Source of the DNA: an uncultured Eubacteriales bacterium
Lineage (GTDB): Bacteria; Bacillota; Clostridia; Oscillospirales; UBA644
Direction: 5' to 3'
DNA: 64,000 bases
Assembly: GCA_934454405.1 (NCBI GenBank)
Contig: CAKSFN010000007.1
Location: 1 to 64,000 of the forward strand
The translations under genes were made by a program, and so were the position numbers. Below, piece by piece: positions 26,078 to 35,034 of the stretch (position 1 is the first letter of the stretch; each line of letters starts with the position of its first letter). The notes under the pieces are model-generated. The model worked only from the letters and a program-made list of their open reading frames with translations, did not search any database and was not told the DNA's origin.

Positions 26078-28846
26078 ATGGATTATAATCAGACATTGAA
26101 CCTGCCGAAGACCGATTTCCCCATGAGAGCGGGACTTCCGCAGCGCGAGCCGGCTTTTCTCGAAGAATGGCAGACTCAACAGATTTATAAAAAGCTTCAA
26201 GAGAAAAATGCGGGCAGACCGCAGTATGTTCTTCATGACGGCCCTCCGTTCTCAAACGGAAACATTCACATGGGAACTGCTATGAACAAGGTTCTGAAAG
26301 ACTTTATAATCCGTTATAAGTCTATCAGCGGTTTTCAGGCTCCGTATATCCCCGGTTGGGATAACCACGGTATGCCCATTGAAAGCGCAATAATCAAAAA
26401 GAATAAGCTGAACAGAAAAGAGATGTCCATTCCCGAGTTCAGAAACGCCTGCAGCAAATTCGCGGACGATTTTGTTCACATTCAGATGGAACAGTTCAAG
26501 CGTCTCGGCGTTCTCGGCGATTGGGAAAATCCTTATACGACCATGGATCCCGCTTTTGAGTCCGTCGAAGTCAAAGTGTTCGGCGAGATGTACAAAAAGG
26601 GATATATCTACAAGGGGCTTAAACCCGTTTATTGGTGCCCTGTCGATGAAACCGCTCTTGCCGAGGCGGAGATCGAATACGCAGATGATGACTGCACTTC
26701 CATATATGTTAAATTCGCGGTAAAGGATGATAAAGGCAAGCTTTCCGCTTACGGCGACCTTTCCAAAATGTACTTCATCATCTGGACAACGACCACATGG
26801 ACTTTGCCCGGCAACCGCGCCATTGCGTTGAACCCCTATGAGAGTTATGTTCTCGTTAAAGCGGGGGAGGAGATGTATATTGTCGCGGAGGCGCTTATGG
26901 ACAAGACCATGGCGGCAGGCGGCGTTTCGGATTATAATGCGATTGCGCATTTCAAAGGTTCCGACTTTGAGTATATGACCGCGCAGCACCCGTTCCTTGA
27001 TATTGACAGTCTGCTTGTAACCGCGGACTATGTTACGATGGACAGCGGCACGGGCTGCGTTCATACGGCGCCGAGCTTCGGTGTCGACGACTATCAGACC
27101 GGCAGACGCTACAACCTTGATATGACGGTTCCCGTTGACGACAGAGGATATCAGACCTCCGATGCCGGCAAATATGCGGGATTGCGTTACGACGAATCCA
27201 ACAAGGCTATTTTTGAAGATTTGAAAGAAAACGGGGCTCTCTTTGCCTCCGAGAACATCAAACACCAATACCCCCATTGCTGGAGATGCAAAAATCCGAT
27301 AATCTTCCGCGCAACGCCGCAATGGTTCTGCTCCGTTGACGCATTCAGGGATAAGACCGTTGAGGCGATAAAGGACGTTGAATGGATTCCCGCGTGGGGC
27401 GGCGACAGAATAACTCAAATGGTTGTTGACCGCGCCGATTGGTGTATTTCCAGACAGCGTCACTGGGGACTTCCGATACCCGTATTTTACTGCGAAAAGT
27501 GCGGAAAGCCCGTTTGCAACGATGAAACCATCGAAAAGGTTTCCGCGTTGTTCAAGGAAAAAGGCTCAAACGCATGGTATGAAATGACCCCGGCAGAGAT
27601 TCTCGGCGACTTTAAGTGTCCGCATTGCGGCGGAACGCATTTCACCCGTGAAAACGACACTCTTGACGGCTGGTTTGACAGCGGCTCGTCTCATTTTGTG
27701 GTACTTCGTGAGAATCCCGATAAAAAATGGCCGGAAATGAAATGGCCCGCGGACTGCTATCTTGAAGGCGCGGATCAATACAGAGGTTGGTTCCAATCTT
27801 CACTTCTGACAGCCGTCGGCGTTCTCGGCGAGTCCGCGCCCTATAAGACGGTTCTTACGCACGGCTGGGTAGTTGACGGACAGGGCAGGGCGATGCACAA
27901 ATCGCTCGGCAACAGCGTCGCACCCGAAGAAGTTATTAAAAAATACGGCGCGGATCTGCTCCGTCTTTGGGTCGCTTCTTCCGACTATCACGCGGACGTC
28001 CGTGTTTCCGATGATATTTTCAAGCAGCTTTCACAAGCATATCTTAAGATCAGAAATACGGCGAGATACATTCTCGGAAACCTGAACGGTTTTGACCCCG
28101 ACGATCTTGTTCCTGCTTCGGAAATGAACGAGCTTGACAGGTGGGCGGTATCGCGTCTGAACGATTTGATGAAGAAAGTCCGCGACGGTTACGAAAATTA
28201 CGCATATCATATCGTGTATCATGCTGTCCGCAACTTCTGCGTTGTTGATATGTCGAACTTCTATCTTGATATTGTAAAAGACGTTTTGTATTGCGACAGC
28301 GCAAACGGCAAGGCAAGAAGAAGCGCGCAGACCGCGATGTTCCTTATTCTTGATTCTCTTGTCAGAATGCTTTCCCCGATACTTGCGTTTACGGCTGACG
28401 AAATATGGAAAGCAATGCCTCACAGGAGTTCGGACAATACAGAAAACGTTATCTTCAACGACCTCAACTCTCCGTTTGAAGAGTATGCGCTTTCGGAAGA
28501 GAAAATTGCCGATTTCAACAGACTTTCAGAAATCAGAGACAGCGTAAACCTTGCGCTTGAAGCGGCAAGAAACGATAAACTTATCGGAAAGCCCCTTGAA
28601 GCGAAGATAAGCATAACCGCAAATTCTTCAGATGCCGCTGTTTTGAATAAATATGCAGAGCTTCTTAAAACAGTGTTCATCGTTTCCGGCGTTGATGTTC
28701 ACGAGGGCGACGAGCTTTCCGTGAAAGTCGATAAGGCGGACGGCGAAAAATGCGAGCGCTGCTGGACATACAGCGAAACCGTCGGCAAAGACGGCGAGCA
28801 TCCGACGCTTTGCGCAAGATGCGCCGCGGTCGTTAAAGGTCTGTAA
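26078..28846 (+). CDS. ileS: Isoleucyl-tRNA synthetase
   Basis: Charges tRNA-Ile, 922 aa, the bacterial (non-eukaryote-like) form. The HIGH-type motif is PFSNGNIHMGTAMNKVLKD (residue ~60), the editing domain follows (~190-390), and the KMSKS-type motif appears as GRAMHKSLGNS near 608. A C-terminal zinc-binding domain has CERC...CARC. No T-box is seen upstream; the gene starts 17 bases after divIVA and seems co-transcribed with it. Its TAA overlaps the ATG of lspA. Confidence 0.97.
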   Translation: MDYNQTLNLPKTDFPMRAGLPQREPAFLEEWQTQQIYKKLQEKNAGRPQYVLHDGPPFSNGNIHMGTAMNKVLKDFIIRYKSISGFQAPYIPGWDNHGMPIESAIIKKNKLNRKEMSIPEFRNACSKFADDFVHIQMEQFKRLGVLGDWENPYTTMDPAFESVEVKVFGEMYKKGYIYKGLKPVYWCPVDETALAEAEIEYADDDCTSIYVKFAVKDDKGKLSAYGDLSKMYFIIWTTTTWTLPGNRAIALNPYESYVLVKAGEEMYIVAEALMDKTMAAGGVSDYNAIAHFKGSDFEYMTAQHPFLDIDSLLVTADYVTMDSGTGCVHTAPSFGVDDYQTGRRYNLDMTVPVDDRGYQTSDAGKYAGLRYDESNKAIFEDLKENGALFASENIKHQYPHCWRCKNPIIFRATPQWFCSVDAFRDKTVEAIKDVEWIPAWGGDRITQMVVDRADWCISRQRHWGLPIPVFYCEKCGKPVCNDETIEKVSALFKEKGSNAWYEMTPAEILGDFKCPHCGGTHFTRENDTLDGWFDSGSSHFVVLRENPDKKWPEMKWPADCYLEGADQYRGWFQSSLLTAVGVLGESAPYKTVLTHGWVVDGQGRAMHKSLGNSVAPEEVIKKYGADLLRLWVASSDYHADVRVSDDIFKQLSQAYLKIRNTARYILGNLNGFDPDDLVPASEMNELDRWAVSRLNDLMKKVRDGYENYAYHIVYHAVRNFCVVDMSNFYLDIVKDVLYCDSANGKARRSAQTAMFLILDSLVRMLSPILAFTADEIWKAMPHRSSDNTENVIFNDLNSPFEEYALSEEKIADFNRLSEIRDSVNLALEAARNDKLIGKPLEAKISITANSSDAAVLNKYAELLKTVFIVSGVDVHEGDELSVKVDKADGEKCERCWTYSETVGKDGEHPTLCARCAAVVKGL

Positions 28847-29358
28847 TGAAAAGATTTGTTTCGAAAATTCCGTATCTGGCGATATTTTTTGTCGGCATAA
28901 TCCTTGATTTTATCGTCAAATATATCGTCAGAACGAACATGAAAATCGGTGATACGATTCCGCTTATCAAGGGTGTGTTTCATATCACATATACGGAAAA
29001 CACAGGCGCGGCATTCAGTATGCTTTCCGATAAAACGACGCTGCTTTCCGTTGTGACCGTTGCGGTTGTGGGTCTGCTTCTGTTTCTTTTGTTGTCGAAC
29101 AAGATCAGGGGCAGGTTTGCCTGCGTGCTTGTCGCGCTGATCGCTTCGGGCGGAACAGGCAATCTGATTGACAGAATCTTTCGCGGCTCGGTTACGGATA
29201 TGTTCGATTTTCGCTTGATAAACTTTGCGATTTTCAACGTCGCGGATATATTCGTGACTTGCGGAGCGTTGCTCTTCATCATTGTTTTCTTTGTCAGCAA
29301 GGGAGAAGTTTTACAATGGAACTTATCGCAAGAAAAGAAGATGAAGGAAAAAGATTAG
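28846..29358 (+). CDS. lspA: Lipoprotein signal peptidase (signal peptidase II)
   Basis: Integral-membrane aspartic protease that removes signal peptides from prolipoproteins, such as the lipoproteins encoded in this window. 170 aa with four hydrophobic segments. Conserved boxes: TENTGAAFSML, GGTGNLIDRI, VTDMFDF (first catalytic Asp) and FNVADIFVTCG (second). It starts within the ileS stop. The last 43 bases overlap the next gene. Confidence 0.95.
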   Translation: MKRFVSKIPYLAIFFVGIILDFIVKYIVRTNMKIGDTIPLIKGVFHITYTENTGAAFSMLSDKTTLLSVVTVAVVGLLLFLLLSNKIRGRFACVLVALIASGGTGNLIDRIFRGSVTDMFDFRLINFAIFNVADIFVTCGALLFIIVFFVSKGEVLQWNLSQEKKMKEKD

Positions 29359-30230
29359 ATAAATTTCTGTCCGACGTGGACGCGTCTTTGACGCGTTCCG
29401 CGGCGGTTATTCTTATTTCCGAGAATGCCGTCACGGTCAGCGGAAAATCCGAGGGCAAAAACTACCGTATTAAAGAAGGAGACATTGTTCGGTATGAAAA
29501 GCCCGAACCGAGATCTCTTGAAGTTGTTGCACAGGATATCCCTCTTGACATCGTTTATGAGGACGAATACCTTTTAGTGGTTAATAAACCGCAGGGAATG
29601 GTCGTTCATCCTGCGGCGGGAAACGACGACGGAACGCTTGTGAACGCGCTTCTTAAACATTGCGGTTCGAGCCTTTCCGGTATAAACGGCGTTATCCGAC
29701 CCGGGATCGTTCACCGAATAGATAAAGATACTTCGGGTCTTTTGATAGTTGCAAAAACAAATGAGGCGCATCTCGGGCTTGCCGAGCAGATAAAAGAACA
29801 CTCTTTTCTCCGTGTGTACAACGGCATTTGCAGGGGACATTTCAAAGAGCCCGAGGGAACGGTGTCTCTTCCGATAGGCAGAGACCCGAAAGACAGAAAA
29901 AAGATGGCGGTAACGCTGAAAAACTCCAAACCTGCGGTAACGCATTACCGTGTGATTTCGGAATTTGACGGCTTTTCGCTTGTTGAGTTCAGACTTGAAA
30001 CAGGCAGAACTCATCAGATTCGCGTCCATACGGCAAGTCTCGGGCATCCAATCGCGGGAGATCCTCTTTACAGTCCCCGAAACACAGATAAAAAATCGTT
30101 GAACGGGCAGTATCTGCATGCAAAGCAAATAGGTTTTGTTCATCCGATAACTCATGAGAAACTGTTTTTCGATTCGGAGCTGCCTCCGAGATTTTATGAT
30201 TTTATCCGCAGACACGGCGGTACGGTGTGA
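29316..30230 (+). CDS. RluA-family 23S rRNA/tRNA pseudouridine synthase
   Basis: Converts specific uridines in structured RNA to pseudouridine. 304 aa: an N-terminal S4 domain (residues ~10-60, LDKFLSDVDASLTRSAA) and the catalytic domain with HRIDKDTSGLLIVAKT (catalytic Asp) and RTHQIRVHTASLGHPIAGD. Most like RluD / Bacillus YlyB, the usual neighbour of lspA. The ATG at 29316 follows GGGAGAA inside the 3' end of lspA; earlier in-frame starts would overlap lspA further. Confidence 0.92.
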   Translation: MELIARKEDEGKRLDKFLSDVDASLTRSAAVILISENAVTVSGKSEGKNYRIKEGDIVRYEKPEPRSLEVVAQDIPLDIVYEDEYLLVVNKPQGMVVHPAAGNDDGTLVNALLKHCGSSLSGINGVIRPGIVHRIDKDTSGLLIVAKTNEAHLGLAEQIKEHSFLRVYNGICRGHFKEPEGTVSLPIGRDPKDRKKMAVTLKNSKPAVTHYRVISEFDGFSLVEFRLETGRTHQIRVHTASLGHPIAGDPLYSPRNTDKKSLNGQYLHAKQIGFVHPITHEKLFFDSELPPRFYDFIRRHGGTV

Positions 30231-30231
30231 T

Positions 30232-32616
30232 ATGAAAAAATTGATTTCCGCTATTGTTCTGATAGCCGTTTCGGTCGGGGTCATTTGCTCCGCCTGTTCT
30301 TCCGGCGCGGACAGAGATAACGGGAATTTTATTTTAAGTCCGAATGATTTCTTTGACGCAGCCGTTCGTTCCCTTTTTCCGCATAAAGTATTTGACTTTC
30401 TGTTTTCGACAGATTCAGATAATCTGACAGGTGAGATGTTCGTTGCCGACGTGTTTTTTTCGGATTCGGAAACGGGGGAGAAATTTTCCTATCCCGAATT
30501 TTTGAAAGGAACATTTAATGTTTCAAAAAGCAACGACTCCGTTAAATCCGAAGGAAACGCAATTCTCGGCTCTGAAACATTCAGTTTTTCGACCGTCACG
30601 GACGGCAAAACCTCCGCTGTATACGCCGACGGTCTTCTTGATAAGAGCCTGACGGTCGATCTTTTTGATCTGTGGGGCATTTCAAGATTGTCTGCGGTGT
30701 ATTCCGATTTGAAAACGGGTTATTCCGAACTCTCGTCTGCGGTTTCAGACGGGTTGAAAGCTTCCGAATCCTCCGATGAGGAAATTACGCTCGATTCCGA
30801 GAATAAAAATCGAAAAATGATTAAATCAACCTTTTCTCTCGGGAAAGAAGCTTCCGTAAAAATCGCCGAAACGGCAATAAATGCGACGTTTTCTGACAAA
30901 AATTCGCTCGGCGCGCTCTTCGGGAAATATTTTTTAAGCTTATATGCCGTTAATTCCGACAACTTTGCCGCATACGGTCAAAATCTTAAAAAAGCCGTCT
31001 CCGAATCCGCGGATTTTTCGGTGACGGTAGAGAAGTATGTATATAAAGGAAAAACAGCGCGTATAGTTGTTTCATCATCTTCATCCGACCCGTCAGTTTG
31101 CAGAAAACTGACGTATTCATGCGCGGCGGAGGATAAGGCGTCTTTGGTGTATGAAAATCCGTCAAGCGGTATGCCTTTGTTTTCCGCGGAGCTTTCGGAC
31201 GGAAGGTATACTTTTTCGCTAAACAACGCGTATACGGTTTCTTTTGCAACTCAAACCCCGTCGGAGAAAATGAATGTTGAAGTTGTGCTTAAAACCCCGT
31301 CTTTTTCCGAGTCGGTTTTTATGAATATCGCGTTTGACTCGTCTTCGGATACTGTGACGGCAGGTGTTGAACTTCGCGACGAGAACAACTCTTTCGGCGG
31401 AAAGATATCGGTTTCGGCGACCGCCGCCGCATCCTTGAATATTGAGACAGCAGCTCCCGACAACGGCTATATTCTCAAAAATTCGATGAACGGAGCGGCA
31501 GGATATGACAAACTCGCCGAATTTCTTGTTTCGGAGTTCCCGGGTATGGAAAAGCTTATCCCGACTGATATTTCGGTTTCTGCCGATTTTGGAAACGGTT
31601 ATGCCGCGACGATAGGTGAAGAAAAATATTTTCTTGCTCCGTATCTTTATTATTTGCAGCAAAGCCGTGACGCCTGCGAATATATTGCCGCGGAAATTCT
31701 CGGTGATGAAGATTTTTCGTCGGAAGATATGTGGAAAATAGTTCTTTCTGGAGGCAAAACACTTGAAGAGTACGGTTATTCTCTTACGGAAGAAAGCTAT
31801 ATTTCTGCTTATTATATCATAAAATATTTTAATGAAAACGGGCTTTCGCTTTCTCTCAAAGAGTTTACCGCTGTTAAAAACGCAATAGATTCTCTCGGAA
31901 AAGATACCGTTTCGCAGCTTTGCGCAAGGCTTGGCTGCACGGAAAAAGAGCTTCGCTATCTATATTCTGTTTCCTATATGCAGGCAAAGGTTTTTGCCGA
32001 TATTTACGGTGAGGCAGGGAAAACTCCCGTTACGATAAATGATGTCAAATCATTGTTTAACGCGTCGTATGCAGGCGTGCGTTTTGTGACGCTTTTCAAT
32101 TTTGACCCGTCCGACAGTTCTGCGCTTGATTCCGCCGCTCTCGAAAAGGTAAAAGAACGCGCGAAAGAGTGCTTCAAAAAACTTACGACAGGCGAAATCG
32201 GGATGGACGACGCCATTCGCGAATACAGCGATGCTTACAAATATGTTCCGACGCAGGGAGATAAGGATTCTTCCGAATATTTTGTCGGAACGCTTGTCGG
32301 AAAAGACGGAAAATCAGCTGCCTTTACATTTCCAAACGATATGACTGCCGCATTGTTTGACCTTAAAATCGGCGAATTCGGTTATTTTGAAGACGCAGAG
32401 AGCGGATTTTGGATTTTTGAAAGAACGGTCATTGATGATAAGTTCTCCGATTACCGCGATACGCTGAGAGAAACTCTCGTAACGCAATTGCAAACGCAGA
32501 CTCTTTCGACTTGGCGTTCTTCTCAAAAATACAGCCTTGACAAATCTGTAATTTCGGAGTATAATATTATAAGTCTTCCGCCCGTTTTCGTTCAAAGAAC
32601 ATCGGATGACGATTGA
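30232..32616 (+). CDS. Large lipoprotein with a foldase-like C-terminal part
   Basis: A 794-aa exported protein: MKKLISAIVLIAVSVGVICSACSSG is a lipoprotein signal with lipobox ICSAC, so it is likely anchored to the outer face of the membrane. Residues ~40-480 are Ser/Thr/Asp-rich and beta-like without recognised motifs. From ~560 the protein becomes helical, and ~640-790 has the look of a PrsA/SurA-type chaperone with a parvulin-like segment (the reading near 700-745 contains DAIREYSDAY and LKIGEFGYFEDAESGFWIF). This assignment is inferred from pattern only. The gene begins right after the pseudouridine synthase stop and ends before tRNA-Arg. Confidence 0.6.
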   Translation: MKKLISAIVLIAVSVGVICSACSSGADRDNGNFILSPNDFFDAAVRSLFPHKVFDFLFSTDSDNLTGEMFVADVFFSDSETGEKFSYPEFLKGTFNVSKSNDSVKSEGNAILGSETFSFSTVTDGKTSAVYADGLLDKSLTVDLFDLWGISRLSAVYSDLKTGYSELSSAVSDGLKASESSDEEITLDSENKNRKMIKSTFSLGKEASVKIAETAINATFSDKNSLGALFGKYFLSLYAVNSDNFAAYGQNLKKAVSESADFSVTVEKYVYKGKTARIVVSSSSSDPSVCRKLTYSCAAEDKASLVYENPSSGMPLFSAELSDGRYTFSLNNAYTVSFATQTPSEKMNVEVVLKTPSFSESVFMNIAFDSSSDTVTAGVELRDENNSFGGKISVSATAAASLNIETAAPDNGYILKNSMNGAAGYDKLAEFLVSEFPGMEKLIPTDISVSADFGNGYAATIGEEKYFLAPYLYYLQQSRDACEYIAAEILGDEDFSSEDMWKIVLSGGKTLEEYGYSLTEESYISAYYIIKYFNENGLSLSLKEFTAVKNAIDSLGKDTVSQLCARLGCTEKELRYLYSVSYMQAKVFADIYGEAGKTPVTINDVKSLFNASYAGVRFVTLFNFDPSDSSALDSAALEKVKERAKECFKKLTTGEIGMDDAIREYSDAYKYVPTQGDKDSSEYFVGTLVGKDGKSAAFTFPNDMTAALFDLKIGEFGYFEDAESGFWIFERTVIDDKFSDYRDTLRETLVTQLQTQTLSTWRSSQKYSLDKSVISEYNIISLPPVFVQRTSDDD

Positions 32617-32681
32617 CGGTTGGGGCTTGGTATTGTTGCCCCGACTGCAAATATAAAAGGAAACATCGTTTCTTTTCATAT

Positions 32682-32758
32682 CTGCCCGTAGCTCATTTGG
32701 ATAGAGTGTCAGACTCCGACTCTGAAGGTAGTGGGTTCGAGTCCCATCGGGCAGACCA
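32682..32758 (+). tRNA. tRNA-Arg (anticodon CCG)
   Basis: 77 bases including encoded CCA. Acceptor CTGCCCG pairs with CGGGCAG, then A-CCA. The D-arm is GCTC...GAGT, the anticodon stem TCAGA/TCTGA with loop CTCCGAC (CCG at 32716-32718, reading CGG codons), and the T-arm GTGGG-TTCGAGT-CCCAT. Its 3' end is part of a long hairpin that begins the repeat region downstream. Confidence 0.95.
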
Positions 32759-32802
32759 AACAAATACCCTGCACTTAGCCGTGCAGGGTATTTGTTTGGT
32801 CT
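32753..32802 (+). terminator. Hairpin terminator overlapping the tRNA-Arg 3' end
   Basis: A 22-bp perfect inverted repeat (32753-32774 with 32781-32802, loop TTAGCC) that includes the last six bases of the tRNA. The core GC stem is followed by ATTTGTTT, so it can terminate. The length of the stem and its inclusion of the CCA end are unusual. Confidence 0.7.
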
Positions 32803-33131
32803 GTATGGTGATAATCGAACCCGCAGCGCTTTGCGCTGCCGGTTCGTCGAAGCGAAGTTTTTGCAAGGCAAAAACAAGCGTAGTCTCGAGCGATCAAAAA
32901 TTTTGGGAACCGTGACAACGGTCGAAATTTTGAGAAGCGCAGAGTGACCCATCGGGCACAATTTATCAGAATCCTTATCCATGCACGCCGTGCAGGGTAT
33001 TTGTTTGGTCTGTATGGTGATAATCGAACCCGCAGCGCTTTGCGCTGCCGGTTCGTCGAGGCGAAGTTTTTGCGAGGCAAAAACGAGTGTAGTCTCGAGC
33101 GATCAAAAATTTCGGGAACCGTGACAACGGT
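32778..33131. repeat. Tandem 209-bp non-coding repeat behind tRNA-Arg
   Basis: Copy A begins at 32778 and copy B at 32987; both run through the end of the GGGAACCGTGACAACGGT segment (32905-32922 and 33114-33131). Each contains a minus-strand tRNA-tail-like sequence (GGTTCGATT...ACCA, 32796-32826 in copy A) and several small hairpins (GCAGCGC/GCGCTGC; GTTTTTGC/GCAAAAAC). Between the copies, 32941-32960 repeats a degenerate piece of the tRNA-Arg 3' end (ACCCATCGGGCA). Open frames here are tRNA and repeat read as protein. Confidence 0.85.
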
Positions 33132-33146
33132 TAATACGACAAAATG

Positions 33147-33175
33147 TTGACATTCTGTAATTTTTGTGATATACT
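33147..33175 (+). promoter_or_regulatory. Promoter of the YcxB-like gene
   Basis: TTGACA (33147-33152), 17-bp spacer, TATACT (33170-33175). Confidence 0.85.
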
Positions 33176-33203
33176 TGATATATAGAAGAAAAGAGGAATT
33201 TAT

Positions 33204-33734
33204 ATGAATATTAATGCAACGGGAACACTGAACATTGAAGCTGTAAAAACACTGTGCCGAACAGCTGTTTTCAGAAAGAGCAATCCTAAAATCGCTTTTC
33301 CGATTTTTCTTTCACTGTGCGCAGCTGTTCTTGTATGGTCAGTTTACGGTAGTATAGTAATTGAAGATCCCGTGTGTCGCTGGAGTTCTTTGTGTCTGGG
33401 GTTGGTAATTCTGTATTTGGGATATAGTTATTTCATTTTACCGTATATTCAATACCGTTCGTTGAGCAACCTTAAAGACGCCGTGAATGCTTTTACTTTT
33501 TCGGATGACGGTTTTATGGTCGTCGGAAAAACTCCGGGAAACTGCGGAGAATCCGAAGTTTCTTATACTATGGTTGAAAAGGTTGTGGAAACAACAAAGT
33601 TATTTCTTATTTTTCAAACTAAAAGTCAGGCTTTTATTGTAGAAAAATCTACTTTCTCAGGCGGAACTCCGGAGGATCTTCGAAATAAACTTTCTCCTTT
33701 GCTTGGGAAAAAATATCATATCAGTAAGTATTGA
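33204..33734 (+). CDS. YcxB-like membrane protein
   Basis: A 176-aa protein with two membrane segments near the middle (residues ~33-52 and ~62-80) flanked by a short N-terminal cytoplasmic part and a C-terminal beta domain (~95-170). The latter, with FSDDGFMVVGK, VSYTMVEKVVETTKLFLIF and QAFIVEKSTFSGG, matches the YcxB-like pattern; the function of that family is unknown. AGAGGA precedes the ATG. It is monocistronic, with its own promoter and terminator, and separated from the upstream operon by the repeat region. Confidence 0.75.
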   Translation: MNINATGTLNIEAVKTLCRTAVFRKSNPKIAFPIFLSLCAAVLVWSVYGSIVIEDPVCRWSSLCLGLVILYLGYSYFILPYIQYRSLSNLKDAVNAFTFSDDGFMVVGKTPGNCGESEVSYTMVEKVVETTKLFLIFQTKSQAFIVEKSTFSGGTPEDLRNKLSPLLGKKYHISKY

Positions 33735-33785
33735 TTTTAGCTTGATTGTGCAAAAACGGAAGCAAAATCGGAATAATATAATTTA

Positions 33786-33830
33786 AGATGCATCCCGATA
33801 TTGAAATCATGTGGGATGCATCTGTTTTTA
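33786..33830 (+). terminator. Intrinsic terminator between ycxB-like gene and dapL
   Basis: 11-bp perfect stem AGATGCATCCC / GGGATGCATCT (33786-33796, 33813-33823) followed by GTTTTTA. Lies between convergent genes. Confidence 0.78.
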
Positions 33831-33839
33831 TGTGACTTA

Positions 33840-35024
33840 TCAAGCGAGCAACTCTTTGAAACGCTTCATGGCTTCTTGCGTGTTCTCGTGATTTGAAAAC
33901 GACGTTAAACGGAAGAATCCTTCTCCGTTTTTTCCGAAGCCTGCGCCGGGCGTTCCGACCACTCCCGCGTTCTTCAACAGGTAATCGAAGAATGTCCACG
34001 AAGCCATTCCGTTCGGGCATTTCATCCAGATGTAGGGAGAGTTTTTACCTCCGAAATATGTCATTTCGAGTTCGTCGAACGCGGTTGTGATTATCTTCGC
34101 ATTTTCGCGGTAGTAATCGATATTCGTTCTGATCTGCTTTTGCCCCTCGTCCGTGAAAACAGCCTCCGCTGCGCGTTGAACGATGTATGAAACGCCGTTG
34201 AATTTTGTCGTCTGACGGCGAAGCCAAAACTTGTTCAGGCTGTGTCCGTCAAAAACAAGTTCGTCGGGCACTACGGTGTAACCGCAGCGAGTTCCCGTAA
34301 ATCCAGCAGTTTTAGAAAGAGAACAAAATTCTACGGCACATTCTTTTGCGCCGTCTATTTCATAAATACTTCTGGGCAGCGTCGGATCTGTAACAAATGA
34401 TTCGTATGCGGCGTCAAAAAGGATTACCGCTTTGCGCTTTTTTGCGTAATCAACCCATTTTTTCAGACCGTCACGGTCGTATACCGCGCCTGTCGGATTG
34501 TTGGGTGAACAAATGTAAACGATGTCTGCATCGATATTTTCGTCAGGCAGCGGAAGAAACCCGTTCTGCTCGTTTGCGTCCGCAAAAACGATGTTTCTGC
34601 CGTCCATGATGTTTGTATCGACGTAAACAGGGTAGACGGGGTCGGGGATCAGAACCGTATTGTCTTTTGAAAAGATATCGAGAATATTGCCGAGATCGCT
34701 TTTTGCGCCGTCGGAAATAAATATCGAATCGGGCGCAAGTACAACGCCGATTTTTGCATAGTAGGCGCGTATTTTTTCTTTCAGAAAATCGTAGCCCTGT
34801 TCGGGGCCGTAGCCGCGGAAAGTCTCGGCTTTTCCCATTTCGTCAGCCGCCGTTTTCATAGCCTGTACAACCGCGTCGCAAAGTGGAAGAGTTACGTCTC
34901 CGATGCCCATTTTTATCAGTTTTTTATCGGGATTTGCCGCAGAATATGCGCTTACTCTGTGTGCGATTTCCGAGAAAAGATAACTTTCTTTCAGTTTTGC
35001 GTAATTTTCGTTTATCTTCAACAT
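33840..35024 (-). CDS. dapL: LL-diaminopimelate aminotransferase
   Basis: PLP enzyme converting tetrahydrodipicolinate directly to LL-diaminopimelate, the DapL shortcut for lysine and peptidoglycan synthesis. 394 aa. The fold-type I motifs are clear: GIGDVTLPL, FISDGAKSDLGNI, ICSPNNPTGAVYD, and SLSKTAGFTGTRCGY with the PLP lysine. The ATG at 35024 has a GAGGTGAG ribosome site; a longer reading would overlap dapF. It follows dapF by 10 bases; DapF uses its product. Confidence 0.95.
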   Translation of the reverse strand: MLKINENYAKLKESYLFSEIAHRVSAYSAANPDKKLIKMGIGDVTLPLCDAVVQAMKTAADEMGKAETFRGYGPEQGYDFLKEKIRAYYAKIGVVLAPDSIFISDGAKSDLGNILDIFSKDNTVLIPDPVYPVYVDTNIMDGRNIVFADANEQNGFLPLPDENIDADIVYICSPNNPTGAVYDRDGLKKWVDYAKKRKAVILFDAAYESFVTDPTLPRSIYEIDGAKECAVEFCSLSKTAGFTGTRCGYTVVPDELVFDGHSLNKFWLRRQTTKFNGVSYIVQRAAEAVFTDEGQKQIRTNIDYYRENAKIITTAFDELEMTYFGGKNSPYIWMKCPNGMASWTFFDYLLKNAGVVGTPGAGFGKNGEGFFRLTSFSNHENTQEAMKRFKELLA

Positions 35025-35034
35025 TGTTCTCACC

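Noticed and set aside
26252..27463. 403-codon minus-strand open frame inside ileS
   Set aside because: Antisense shadow of the synthetase, with no motif or ribosome site.
32314..32982. Open frames over tRNA-Arg and the repeats, including one reading LPDGTRTHYLQSRSL
   Set aside because: These are tRNA and repeat sequence read as protein, a well-known annotation artefact.
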